This document shows positions 8,382-17,309 of a DNA stretch of 64,000 bases, in pieces. Source of the DNA: Dolichospermum planctonicum (GTDB lineage Bacteria; Cyanobacteriota; Cyanobacteriia; Cyanobacteriales; Nostocaceae); NCBI RefSeq assembly GCF_005402965.1, contig NZ_BJCF01000003.1, positions 62,001-126,000 on the forward strand, read 5' to 3'. A program made the position numbers and the translations under genes. The notes under the pieces were generated by a model. It saw nothing but the letters and a program-made list of their open reading frames with translations, did not search any database and had not been told where the DNA came from. Position 1 is the first letter of the stretch; every line of letters begins with the position of its first letter.

Positions 8382-10388
8382 ATGGTGCAAACGAGACTTC
8401 ACAAGCATTCTCTATCTAAAGCAGAGCAAGCTGTATCGAATGTTGCTTCTCGTGCTTCTGTCCGTGATCCGATTAATGAGTTTCAGGAAGTTTATGGCAG
8501 TCGGGCAGCCAGTGCAGCATTTAGGCAACAAATCACGTCAGGTTTTTCTCAATCGGGTCAAATTCAGTCAATGATCCAAGGGAAACCGAGTTTTCGCGGT
8601 TTATCCCATTCCTTAGCTCCCATGCAGGCAAAGATGGTGGTTGGTGAAGCGAATGACCGCTATGAGCAGGAGGCGGATCAGGTGGCGGCTCAGGTGGTGC
8701 AACAAATTCATGCTCCCGTTTCTAATTCATCAGCCCAAAGGTCTTCTGTCCAACGTCAGCAAGAGCAGGATGAATTACAGAAGAAAGTAATCGCTCCTAT
8801 CCAAGGAAAAGAGATGAGCGCGGGAGGGGAAGTATCAACAAGTCTGGAATCGGAAATCAATCGTGCGCGGGGGGGAGGGCAACCGTTAGTCCCTGAGTTG
8901 CAGAGGAAAATGGGTGAGGCGATGGGGTCGGATTTTAGTGGGGTGCGGGTGCATACCGATGGACCTGCGGATGCGTTGAACCAGTCGGTGGGAGCGCGGG
9001 CGTTTACAATCGGACAGGATTTGTTTTTTAAGCGGGGGGAATATCAGCCAAGAAGTCGGGGTGGGCAGGAACTGATTGCCCATGAGTTGACCCATGTGGT
9101 GCAGCAAAATGGTGGAGCAGTACAGCGTCAAGTAGAACAGAACTCCACATCAATTAATACGAACTCTGCATTCACACAATCCTTACAGCGAAAATTTGAT
9201 CCCAGTGTAATCGCTATGTTAGAAAAACACATTGGCTCAAAAGCTAGTCAGCAAAAACTCGTAGCTGGTAAGAAGCATGGTCAAGGGATGGCAGAGGAAC
9301 TTGCGCGAGGAGGGGACGGAAGAAATGAAAATGTTAATAATTTTACAGCAGGTGAAGGTCAAGCAGCACCTGAAGTAATGTCGCAGACTTTAATGAATCT
9401 AGTCAGACTGACCAAATACGATGATACTGCTTCGGCGAGCGTACTAGAGTTAGCAAATGGCGGGCAAGATCTTCAAGATGAACAGATGTGGAATCTCATC
9501 GTTGTCAACTCAAAGTTTATGTCATACATACTGCCTGGCATGACAATCAACAAAATCATTCCCGACTCAACAATCCAAACTATTTTGGAAATCAAGCAGA
9601 ATCATAAACAGGGGACATTAGTGGGCGGGTCAGTTGCCCATGAGAAGAACTACGATCAAGGACTTACTGGGGAAGAAGCTACTGCCAATTTTGGGCTTGA
9701 CTATGGAGGTTATCAAGCAGGCACTTTGAAGGCGGATGGAACAATGGCAAAAGCAGATGCTCATAGCTCATATGTCTATGATACTGCTGCTGATGATAAA
9801 GGACGGACGCTTAAAGCTGTGCCAAATGTCTTTTATATGAAAATAGCAATTCCTGAGAATAAATTAGCTGACGTTAAAGTACCAGTTCACGGCAACGTCA
9901 AAAGTTGGGCTGAGAACAAGCTATTAGATATCCAAACAACTATTGGTGATCCAGTTTTATTGCAAACACTAGCAGAAAAAGCTGGAGCGAAGGATTCAGG
10001 CCAGATGCTTACTTCCTTGTCCAAAAAGATTGAGATTCTGACTCAATTTATTGCCAGAGCCAAGGTCGATCAGGGTATGTTGACAACACTGACGGCTGAC
10101 CAGAAGAAGAATAAGGAAGATCCGCTAACAAATATGGGTATGACAAAGCCTAGCTCTAGATTACAAACCGCATTTGGTACGATTAACCAAGAGTATCATA
10201 TAGGCCGTATGAATGTTCCTGAAGGATCGGGGTTATGGCTCAAGGATTCTACTGGTGTTGACATTCTAGTAGGTCAGTTCATCCCGAATCCCGCAAATTC
10301 TAATACAGTAGAGTGGGGAAATCTGAAGAAAGATTTGATAGAAGCGAAGCTTTCTGAGAATGAGGCTTTGCGTAACAAAACAAAATGA
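8382..10388 (+). CDS. DUF4157 (HExxH) eCIS cargo/effector protein with unknown C-terminal domain
   Basis: The protein has 668 residues. About residues 79-250 contain the DUF4157 hallmarks: EANDRYEQEADQVA, then LVPELQRKMGEAMGSDFSGV, RVHTDGPADALN, ARAFTIGQDLFF, and the zincin-type HELTH at 234-238 within HELTHVVQQ. DUF4157 is a recurrent N-terminal part of proteins loaded into contractile injection systems and may act as a leader, protease or chaperone domain. Residues 260-668 are not recognised and are the likely toxin or effector portion. There is no signal peptide or membrane segment. It has its own promoter region, divergent from the ATPase gene; GGGAGAAAAGAGTC precedes the ATG. The cargo role is inferred from family and context. 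Confidence 0.8.
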   Translation: MVQTRLHKHSLSKAEQAVSNVASRASVRDPINEFQEVYGSRAASAAFRQQITSGFSQSGQIQSMIQGKPSFRGLSHSLAPMQAKMVVGEANDRYEQEADQVAAQVVQQIHAPVSNSSAQRSSVQRQQEQDELQKKVIAPIQGKEMSAGGEVSTSLESEINRARGGGQPLVPELQRKMGEAMGSDFSGVRVHTDGPADALNQSVGARAFTIGQDLFFKRGEYQPRSRGGQELIAHELTHVVQQNGGAVQRQVEQNSTSINTNSAFTQSLQRKFDPSVIAMLEKHIGSKASQQKLVAGKKHGQGMAEELARGGDGRNENVNNFTAGEGQAAPEVMSQTLMNLVRLTKYDDTASASVLELANGGQDLQDEQMWNLIVVNSKFMSYILPGMTINKIIPDSTIQTILEIKQNHKQGTLVGGSVAHEKNYDQGLTGEEATANFGLDYGGYQAGTLKADGTMAKADAHSSYVYDTAADDKGRTLKAVPNVFYMKIAIPENKLADVKVPVHGNVKSWAENKLLDIQTTIGDPVLLQTLAEKAGAKDSGQMLTSLSKKIEILTQFIARAKVDQGMLTTLTADQKKNKEDPLTNMGMTKPSSRLQTAFGTINQEYHIGRMNVPEGSGLWLKDSTGVDILVGQFIPNPANSNTVEWGNLKKDLIEAKLSENEALRNKTK

Positions 10389-10658
10389 GAAACAGTGCGA
10401 TCGCCGATCTTGTCGGGTGCGTTAATGAAATGTAACGCAACATAAGTATGGGAGGTATCGGTGCGTTACGCTGCGCTAACACACCCTACCAAAAAGTGCG
10501 ATCGCTGCCCCTGTCGGGTGCAGAATGTGGGATGTAAGGCAACATAATATAACGCAACATAAAGATGGCTACTTTTCACCCGACAGATCGGCTAAAGTTA
10601 TAAGGCGATCGCCGAAAAATGATTTGTAAATTAACTATCAGTAAATCATAAATTTACA
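10389..10658. repeat. Intergenic stretch with HIP1 sites and inverted repeats
   Basis: This spacer contains HIP1 octamers near 10398, 10498 and 10604 and two variants of the common cyanobacterial 'gtgcgttacgctgcgctaac' type inverted repeat. Fragments such as CTTGTCGGGTGC, CCCTGTCGGGTGC and CACCCGACAG could pair with each other. No gene is visible. Confidence 0.6.
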
Positions 10659-11207
10659 ATGCAATCTCCTCCTCGTACTAATACCTTAAACAATCTAGAA
10701 ACCTTTCTCCAACAACCCAACATTGAAAGCTCACCCGCTTGGGAGTTTATTCAAGAGAAAGCCCAACAGAAACCGATGCCCACCCTTTTTCATTCGCGTC
10801 TTCAACGTAACCTAGTTAACCAAATTAACAACCGAACCCAATCCTACGAAGCCATTCAAGAACTCCGTTGCATTGTTCCGCCCTTTTCTCCTGTTCCTGA
10901 TATTGCTATCATTCAACGGGATCGACTTTCCGATGAAGATGGACCCTTTCAAGGTTCACCCGACTGGCTAATTGAAATTCGCTCTCCCAATCAAAGTATG
11001 TTAGATTTACAAAGTAAAATTTTGCATTGCCTAAGTAACGGAACTCTACTCGCCTGGTTAATTGACATTCAACGCCGACAAATTTGGGTTTGGGAAAAAC
11101 AGGAATTACCCCTAATTTATGCAGGAAATGATCAACTTCCTACTTTAGATAACATTTCTGATTTTACAGTAGAGACAATCATTGCCTTAACCCAACAACA
11201 AGCTTAG
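10659..11207 (+). CDS. Uma2 family (DUF820) PD-(D/E)XK endonuclease-like protein
   Basis: The protein has 182 residues. The Uma2 core is visible: PVPDIAII near residues 77-84, then GSPDWLIEIRSPNQS near 100-114 (the acidic part of the PD-(D/E)XK motif; the usual 'E-x-S/K' is here IRSPNQS) and a C-terminal LLAWLIDIQRRQIWVWE. Uma2 proteins are very numerous in cyanobacteria and have no well-established physiological role; some behave like restriction-type nucleases. It stands alone. Its stop overlaps by 4 bases the end of a decayed PIN-toxin gene on the opposite strand. The family call is firm, the function unknown. Confidence 0.8.
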   Translation: MQSPPRTNTLNNLETFLQQPNIESSPAWEFIQEKAQQKPMPTLFHSRLQRNLVNQINNRTQSYEAIQELRCIVPPFSPVPDIAIIQRDRLSDEDGPFQGSPDWLIEIRSPNQSMLDLQSKILHCLSNGTLLAWLIDIQRRQIWVWEKQELPLIYAGNDQLPTLDNISDFTVETIIALTQQQA

Positions 11208-11344
11208 AAATCTGGATTAATTTTTTGATCTTTGGTAATAATAGGAGCATAATATTGATCTGCTAAAGCCACAATAATTCAGTCTGCTGGATCTTTATAT
11301 TCCCATTTTAAAGCAACACTTTTTAACCAAAGATTCTCATCAAT
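11204..11344 (-). pseudogene. PIN-domain (VapC-type) toxin remnant, interrupted
   Basis: Read on the minus strand, this region gives IDENLWLKSVALKWEYKDPAD, then a TGA stop, then IIVALADQYYAPIITKDQKI and a terminal TAA. DPADR-IIVALA followed by ITKDQKI is the usual C-terminal half of PIN toxins, with the conserved Arg codon (CGA) turned into TGA. The 5' side is cut off by a MITE at 11342-11452; a plausible continuation (KISVNTA) lies just beyond the element. The gene is therefore dead by both insertion and nonsense mutation. Confidence 0.7.
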
Positions 11345-11452
11345 ACAGGGGTTTCCGCTCTTATGAAGTACATCTTAAGCCCCCTCCTCGCTTGCGGGGA
11401 GGGGGTTGGGGGTGGGGTTCTTGTACCTCATAACATCAGGAAGTGCTGTATT
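11342..11452. mobile_element. MITE, type B (terminal repeats as type A, different interior)
   Basis: A 111-bp element with imperfect terminal inverted repeats, about 30 bp long: left AATACAGGGGTTTCC...TTATGAAGTAC, right (reverse complement) AATACAGCACTTCCTG...TTATGAGGTAC. The ends match the type A family, but the interior is a G/C-rich block (CCCCCTCC...GGGGAGGGGG, then TTGGGGGTGGGG). It sits inside the PIN toxin remnant. Confidence 0.65.
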
Positions 11453-11821
11453 AACACTTATTTTTCCAAAATACCCAATTGTCTGTATAAAGTAATTATT
11501 TTTTTCGTTAGGTGATCGCTGATCTCTTTTTGATTTTCTCAAGAAAAGATCACTATTCTTTTCTTCTTTACCTCCGAGAATGAAAACGCCCTGCTTGCTT
11601 GGGAAGAGAAGCAAAAAGTCTGCTTTGTGACAACCAAGAGGTAAAGGAAGGGTAGGAAAAAGGCTTTTGATAAAGTTTATAACCTGGCAAATATGCTCTG
11701 AGATTTGTAGAATGGAATTGAAGTCAATTTAGACAATATTTTGATTGAATATTTTGATTGAATATTTTGAATATCTCGATATGATATAAAAGTAAATGAA
11801 AATTAAAAAATATTGATTTCA
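11453..11821. other. Intergenic region upstream of transporter gene
   Basis: No convincing gene is seen. The stretch just after the MITE may still hold decayed sequence of the interrupted PIN gene. Near 11741-11775 a 15-bp unit (TTTTGATTGAATATT) is repeated in tandem, just upstream of the AT-rich leader of the transporter gene. Confidence 0.5.
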
Positions 11822-13159
11822 ATGTTAAATGAAGCTGCCAAATTGCCAAAACTTAAAGATTCACTAATTGAGCAAATTCTTTTAGGAAATAAACTTACTC
11901 CTGAGTTAATTGCAATTCTGACTATATATTTTGTCCAAGGGATATTAATGTTATCCCGGTTAGCTGTTAGCTTTTTTCTCAAAGATGAATTGTTATTAAG
12001 TCCCGTACAAATGTCCGCAATTATCGGTATCAGTACCATACCTTGGATGATTAAACCATTATATGGTTTTATTGCTGATATTTTACCATTATTTGGCTAC
12101 CATAGAAAAACTTATATATTCCTATCGGGAATTATCGGTAGTGCAGCTTGGTTGAGTTTAGGAACAATAGTTAATAGTGGCTCAATTGCAACAATGATGA
12201 TTCTCCTTTCTTCTTTTTCCGTTGCTCTTAGTGATGTGATAGTTGATTCCATAGTAGTGGAAAGAGCCAGATCAGAATCAGCAGAAAAATTAGGTTCTTT
12301 ACAATCTCTTTGCTGGGCTATTTCAGCCATTGGTAGCTTATGTACAGCTTACTTTAGCGGCCTACTTTTAGAATACTTTACCACTCGTACAGTATTTTTA
12401 ATCACGGCATTATTTCCTATAATTACCTCATTTGTCGCTTGGTTAATTACAGAAAAACCCCTGCACAAAGATGATCAAAAAAGCAATTATGATCATATTA
12501 AATATCAATTAATACAAATACGTCAAGCAATCACAAAAAAAGCAGTTTTACTACCAACAGTATTTATATTTGTTTGGCACGCTACACCAAATGCCGAATC
12601 AGCTTTTTTCTATTTTACAACCAACGAACTACAATTTCAACCAGAATTTTTAGGACGAGTGAGATTAGTCACAAGTTTTGCTTCTTTAGTCGGAGTGTGG
12701 GCTTTTCAGCGTTACTTTAAAACTATCTCCTTTAAAATTATCTTTACTTGGGGTATTCTTATATCCACCGCTTTAGGAATGACAACCTTATTATTAGTAA
12801 CTCATACCAACAGACTTTTAGGAATAAATGATCATTGGTTTAGTTTAGGTGATAATTTAGTTATTACCGTGATTGGACAAATTGTATTTATGCCCGTCCT
12901 AGTCTTGGCAACAAAGCTTTGTCCTCCCGGCATAGAAGCCACATTTTTTGCTTTAATAATGTCTATATTTAATTTAGGAGGAACAGTTTCCTATTGGTTA
13001 GGGTCTATGATGATGAAATGGTTAGGAATCACAGAAAATCAATTTGATTTATTATGGTTACTAATCATCATTACTAACTTGAGTTCTCTAATTCCCATAT
13101 TTTTCATTAATTGGCTACCAGATGGTACAATAGAAATTGATGATAGTTCATCAATATAG
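11822..13159 (+). CDS. Folate-biopterin transporter-like (BT1/FBT) MFS membrane protein
   Basis: The protein has about 445 residues and some 12 hydrophobic segments. An early motif, LSRLAVSFFLKDELLLSPVQ, followed by SAIIGISTIPWMIKPLYGFI and a charged LFGYHRKTY loop, is characteristic of the BT1/folate-biopterin transporter family of the major facilitator superfamily. These are inner-membrane transporters for pteridines or related compounds in plants and cyanobacteria; the substrate here is not known. I chose ATG 11822; a TTG nine bases upstream would add three residues. No strong ribosome binding site is visible for either. The downstream carotenoid oxygenase gene starts 34 bases after the stop, so the pair may be co-expressed. 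Confidence 0.75.
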   Translation: MLNEAAKLPKLKDSLIEQILLGNKLTPELIAILTIYFVQGILMLSRLAVSFFLKDELLLSPVQMSAIIGISTIPWMIKPLYGFIADILPLFGYHRKTYIFLSGIIGSAAWLSLGTIVNSGSIATMMILLSSFSVALSDVIVDSIVVERARSESAEKLGSLQSLCWAISAIGSLCTAYFSGLLLEYFTTRTVFLITALFPIITSFVAWLITEKPLHKDDQKSNYDHIKYQLIQIRQAITKKAVLLPTVFIFVWHATPNAESAFFYFTTNELQFQPEFLGRVRLVTSFASLVGVWAFQRYFKTISFKIIFTWGILISTALGMTTLLLVTHTNRLLGINDHWFSLGDNLVITVIGQIVFMPVLVLATKLCPPGIEATFFALIMSIFNLGGTVSYWLGSMMMKWLGITENQFDLLWLLIIITNLSSLIPIFFINWLPDGTIEIDDSSSI

Positions 13160-13193
13160 TCTTTATAGTCTTTCAGGACAGTCAACCAAAAAA

Positions 13194-14678
13194 ATGCAAA
13201 CATTAGAAACCCAAGATCACCAACAAGATAACCAAGTTCTAGAAAAATCCTATACCATCAAAGATTGGCAAGGTGGATATGAATCCCTTCCCGAAGAATA
13301 TGACTATTGGATTGATGATATTGAAGGAGAAATACCCCCAGAATTAGCAGGAACATTATTTAGAAATGGATCAGGTTTATTAGATATAAATGGAGAAAGA
13401 TTACACCATCCTTTTGATGGTGACGGGATGATCAGCCGCATTACATTTATCAATGGCCGCGCTCATTTTCGTAACCGATTTGTACAAACAGCAGGTTATT
13501 TAGCAGAACAAAAAGCAAAAAAAATTCTTTATCGGGGGGTTTTCGGCACACAAAAACCCGGTGGTTGGTTAGCTAATATTTTCGATTTTAAACTCAAAAA
13601 TATTGCCAATACCAACGTTATTTATTGGGGTAAAAAACTCCTAGCATTATGGGAAGCAGCTGAACCCTATTTACTCAATCCTCACACCTTAGAAACCTTA
13701 GGAAATGAATATTTTAACGGTGTCTTGTCCAAGGGAGAAGCCTTTAGCGCCCACCCACGAATTGATCCCCGTGGGATATTAGTTAACTTTGCCATAAAAC
13801 CGGGATTATCAACCACAATTACCATCTTTGAATTGAATACAAAGGGAGAAGTTACCAGCAAAAAAAATCATCAAGTTCCTGGTTTTTGTTTTATTCATGA
13901 TTTTGTAATTACAGAAAATTACTGTATCTTTTTCCAAAATCCCGTTAAATTTAACCCCATACCTTTTGCTTTAGGAATCTGTGGTGCAGCCGAATGTATT
14001 AAAGTTGAAAAAAATCAACCCACAAAAATCATCATTATTCCTCGCACCACAAAAGCACCCATGGAAAAAGTCAAAATTTTAGAGACCAAAGCAGGTTTCA
14101 TTTTCCATCATGTTAATGCTTTTGAACTAGAAAATGAAATTATCGTTGATTCTATTTGTTATGAATCATTAATGGAAGTTGAACCCAATAGCGATTATCG
14201 AAAAACTGATTTTGATAAAAATTCACCCCCCCAAATATGGAGATTTCATCTCAATTTATTAGAGAATCAAGTCCAAAATCAGTTAATAGATACTCGTACC
14301 ACTGAATTTCCCGCTATGCACCCACGTCACGTAGGTAAACCATACCGTTATTTATACAGTGCTGCGGCTCATCAATCAACATTGAATGCACCATTACAAG
14401 CCATTTTTAAGGTAGATTTAGAATCAGGAACAAAACAACTTTGGAGTACAGCACCGCGAGGATTTGTAGGAGAACCAATTTTTGTTCCTCGCGCACATTC
14501 TCAACAAGAAGATGATGGTTGGATTATAGTTGTAGTTTACAATGCAGAAAATCATCGTTCAGAGATAGTGATTTTAGATGCCCAGAATTTGGCAAAAGGT
14601 AGAATTGCAAAACTAGGTCTAAAACATCATATTCCCTACGGTTTACATGGGAGTTTTACACCAGAAATATTCATTTAA
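13194..14678 (+). CDS. Carotenoid oxygenase (CCD/RPE65 family)
   Basis: The protein has 494 residues from ATG 13194. An upstream ATG at 13137 would overlap the transporter gene and adds 19 residues that do not resemble the family. The seven-bladed propeller enzyme binds iron through four histidines, and four candidates are visible in the expected order: FSAHPRIDPRG, CFIHDFVIT, FHHVNAFE and YGLHGSF at the C-terminus. Further hallmarks are GTLFRNGSG and HPFDGDGM near the N-terminus. It should cleave a carotenoid or apocarotenoid double bond with O2; the exact substrate cannot be read from sequence. The last codons and stop (TTC ATT TAA) form the beginning of the first unit of a tandem repeat array, so the 3' end has been shaped by that repeat. 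Confidence 0.9.
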   Translation: MQTLETQDHQQDNQVLEKSYTIKDWQGGYESLPEEYDYWIDDIEGEIPPELAGTLFRNGSGLLDINGERLHHPFDGDGMISRITFINGRAHFRNRFVQTAGYLAEQKAKKILYRGVFGTQKPGGWLANIFDFKLKNIANTNVIYWGKKLLALWEAAEPYLLNPHTLETLGNEYFNGVLSKGEAFSAHPRIDPRGILVNFAIKPGLSTTITIFELNTKGEVTSKKNHQVPGFCFIHDFVITENYCIFFQNPVKFNPIPFALGICGAAECIKVEKNQPTKIIIIPRTTKAPMEKVKILETKAGFIFHHVNAFELENEIIVDSICYESLMEVEPNSDYRKTDFDKNSPPQIWRFHLNLLENQVQNQLIDTRTTEFPAMHPRHVGKPYRYLYSAAAHQSTLNAPLQAIFKVDLESGTKQLWSTAPRGFVGEPIFVPRAHSQQEDDGWIIVVVYNAENHRSEIVILDAQNLAKGRIAKLGLKHHIPYGLHGSFTPEIFI

Positions 14679-15415
14679 TGTAGGTTGGGTTGACGAAACC
14701 CAACAACATCATACAGCAGATTTCATTTTTATGAGGTACACTTTGTGCGGGCAAGATGCCCGCACCACAAGAGTTTTATCATTAATATCTGTACTTCATA
14801 ATATCGGAAACTGCTGTATTCATTTAACCTAGGTTGGGTTGACGAAACCCAACAACATCATACAGCAGATTTCATTTTTATGAGGTACACTTTGTGCGGG
14901 CAAGATGCCCGCACCACAAGAGTTTTATCATTATAATATCGAAAACTGCTGTATTCATTTAACCTAGGTTGGGTTGACGAAACCCAACAAGATCATACAG
15001 CAGATTTCATTTTTATGAGGTACACTTTGTGCGGGCAAGATGCCCGCACCACAAGAGTTTTATCATTAATATCTGTACTTCATAATATCGGAAACTGCTG
15101 TATTCATTTAACCTAAGTTGGGTTGACGAAACCCAACAAGATCATACAGCAGATTTCATTTTTATGAGGTACACTTTGTGCGGGCAAGATGCCCGCACCA
15201 CAAGAGTTTTATCATTATAATATCGGAAACTGCTGTATTCATTTAACCTAGGTTGGGTTGACGAAACCCAACAAGATCATACAGCAGATTTCATTTTTAT
15301 GAGGTACACCTTGTGCGGGCAAGATGCCCGCACCACAAGAGTTTTATCATTATAATATCGGAAACTGCTGTATTCATTTAACCTAGGTTGGGTTGACGAA
15401 ACCCAACAAGATCAT
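14669..15415 (+). repeat. Tandem array of MITE-containing units (five full plus one truncated)
   Basis: Units start at 14669, 14817, 14952, 15101, 15236 and 15371, giving periods of 148, 135, 149, 135 and 135 bp; the last is truncated near 15415. Each unit reads TATTCATTTAACCTAGGTTG, then a GGTTGGGTT-GACG-AAACCCAAC hairpin, then a type A MITE with the GCGGGCAAGATGCCCGC hairpin, ending CTGCTG. Short units lack about 13 bp (the ATCTGTACTTCAT part). The first unit begins inside the carotenoid oxygenase gene. ORFs within the array are by-products of the repeat. Confidence 0.9.
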
Positions 15416-15543
15416 ACAAATAAAAATATAATTAAAAAATATAATTGTAACAAAAACTACAAAATTTATATATTTCTCAAAAAACAGGGTAAGCTAACCT
15501 TATGAATCCAGTTGACAAGATACTATACTCAGGAATAAATATT

Positions 15544-16833
15544 ATGGTAACAACCTCTCTCCCACTTATGGAAAGTGATTCTCCGGCGCATATTTGCCCC
15601 TATGATCAAGCTTGTAGCTATTTACAATGGGCTGCTAAAGAATTGAAATTAGATGCAAGTATCGTAGAAATACTTAGTTATCCCCGCAAAGTTGTCACAG
15701 TTTCCATACCTGTGAAAATGGATAATGGAGATGTGCGGGTTTTGACAGGACACCGGGTACAACATTCGGATATTTTAGGACCATATAAAGGTGGTATTCG
15801 CTACCATGAGGCGGTGACATTACGGGAAGTTTCCGCCCTGGCCATGCTCATGACTTGGAAATGTGCATTGTTAGGTATTCCCTACGGTGGTGGGAAAGGG
15901 GGAATTCCCATAGACCCCAAAAAGTTCACTGTCGGGGAATTAGAACGAATTAGCCGCCGTTATATTAGTGAATTAATTAAAGACATTGGACCATCGGTAG
16001 ATATACCTGCTCCAGACATGGGAACATCAGCGCGGGAAATGGCGTGGATGATGGATACTTACTCTGTTAATGTGGGTCATTCTGTTCCAGGAGTAGTTAC
16101 AGGCAAACCTCTATCTATTGGTGGTTCATTAGGACGAGAAATGGCTACCGGACGCGGTGTAATGATTATCATCCGTGAATCCCTAGCAGATCATGGTAAA
16201 TCCTTGGCGGGAGCGCGGGTAGCGATTCAAGGCTTCGGTAATGTCGGCGGTGCTGCCGCAGAATTGCTACATAAAGCAGGAGCGAAAATTATCGCTGTTT
16301 CCAGTGGTGCTGGAGGTATATTTTCTGAAGCTGGTCTTGATATTCCTGTGGTTAAGGCTTACGCTGCTGAAAACCGCCGCAGTGTAGTGGGATTTCCCCA
16401 AGGTAAACCTATTAGTAATGCAGATTTGCTAACTTTATCCTGTGATGTACTAATTCCCGCTGCATTAGAAAACCAAATTACTCAAGAGAATGTTAATCAA
16501 ATCAAAGCGCAATTTATTGCGGAAGCTGCTAATGGTCCGGTAACTTTAGAAGCTAACCGAGCTTTAGAAGCCCGTGGTGTTACCGTCTTACCAGATATTT
16601 TAGCCAATGCTGGGGGTGTGGTAGTGAGTTATTTAGAATGGGTACAAGGTCTTTCCTACCTGTTCTGGGACGAAGAACGAGTTAACAAAGAAATGGAACA
16701 TTTAATGGTTCAGGCTTACCGTAAAGTGATTCATGAGTCAAAGGTAAGGAGGGTAAATCTGCGGTTAGCTGCTTATACTTTGGGTGTAGGTAGAGTCGCC
16801 CAAGCCTTAACCGATAGAGGTTTATATCCTTAG
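15544..16833 (+). CDS. gdhA: Glu/Leu/Phe/Val dehydrogenase (glutamate dehydrogenase)
   Basis: The protein has 429 residues from ATG 15544, which is preceded by AGGA and matches the usual N-terminus of cyanobacterial homologues; an ATG at 15502 would add 14 residues. The glutamate-binding and catalytic region is clear: GPYKGGIRYH, then MTWKCALLGIPYGGGKGG with the catalytic lysine, and PAPDMGT with the catalytic aspartate. The Rossmann part has GFGNVGG, and the C-terminal half has NAGGVVVSYLEW. The enzyme reversibly converts glutamate to 2-oxoglutarate and ammonia with NAD(P)H, in the cytosol. Its 5' region is AT-rich and follows directly on the MITE array, so its promoter may lie in or be affected by it. 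The length is normal for the family. Confidence 0.9.
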   Translation: MVTTSLPLMESDSPAHICPYDQACSYLQWAAKELKLDASIVEILSYPRKVVTVSIPVKMDNGDVRVLTGHRVQHSDILGPYKGGIRYHEAVTLREVSALAMLMTWKCALLGIPYGGGKGGIPIDPKKFTVGELERISRRYISELIKDIGPSVDIPAPDMGTSAREMAWMMDTYSVNVGHSVPGVVTGKPLSIGGSLGREMATGRGVMIIIRESLADHGKSLAGARVAIQGFGNVGGAAAELLHKAGAKIIAVSSGAGGIFSEAGLDIPVVKAYAAENRRSVVGFPQGKPISNADLLTLSCDVLIPAALENQITQENVNQIKAQFIAEAANGPVTLEANRALEARGVTVLPDILANAGGVVVSYLEWVQGLSYLFWDEERVNKEMEHLMVQAYRKVIHESKVRRVNLRLAAYTLGVGRVAQALTDRGLYP

Positions 16834-17016
16834 TCATGCTTTTAATCTAAATTAAGTAGGGTGTGTTATGGCTTTAGCCTAACGCACCTTTTTACAATTT
16901 CTGTACATTTTCCACATATATAATTATAAAGTCAGGACTTACGCAACTGGCACATTGGTATGGTGTGGTTCGACAAGCTCACCAACCACGTCAGACTGTA
17001 TAAATCATCTAAATAA

Positions 17017-17047
17017 CCTTGTTGATATCTGACGCACCCTACAACTA
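17017..17047 (+). repeat. 31-bp direct repeat, left copy flanking the CRISPR locus
   Basis: The sequence CCTTGTTGATATCTGACGCA and 11 further bases reappear at 19797-19827 with one mismatch (30 of 31 identical). The two copies bracket the CRISPR array, about 2.8 kb apart. Confidence 0.75.
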
Positions 17048-17140
17048 ATATTTGAAAATTTATCTACAAAAGTAGAGATTTTTTGTATTGCACGTGCTAT
17101 AATTTTACTTGTAAGTTTTTTATTTTATTTATGGGTTTTT

Positions 17141-17168
17141 CCCGCCCTGCACCCGTGGGTTATTTTTG
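17141..17168 (+). terminator. Weak terminator-like hairpin, relative of that at 19471
   Basis: CCCGCCCTGCACCCGTGGG is followed by TTATTTTTG. It shares CCCGC-CTGCACCCG-GGG with the stronger hairpin at 19471-19497 on the far side of the array, but its own stem is short. Confidence 0.35.
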
Positions 17169-17309
17169 ACTGAGATCATAGTGTTCTCTTTAACAATCAA
17201 GATTTTGATATTTGTAGTTATTGTATCTTGTGCCACAACATAAGAAAAAATTTGTTACTATCTAGGAAATAACATCATATTATATACATCATTATATAAT
17301 TAGCACAGC

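Larger units (their letters stand above)
16834..17309. other. Intergenic region between gdhA and CRISPR leader
   Basis: No gene is seen. It starts with a 'tagggtgtgttatggc...gcctaacgcacc' inverted repeat (16855-16890), which may end gdhA transcription. It contains the first of two 31-bp direct repeats (17017-17047) and a weak terminator-like hairpin near 17141-17168. Confidence 0.6.

Noticed and set aside
14647-14832. 61-residue frame after the carotenoid oxygenase gene
   Set aside because: It reads through the tandem repeat units and is a by-product of the MITE sequence.
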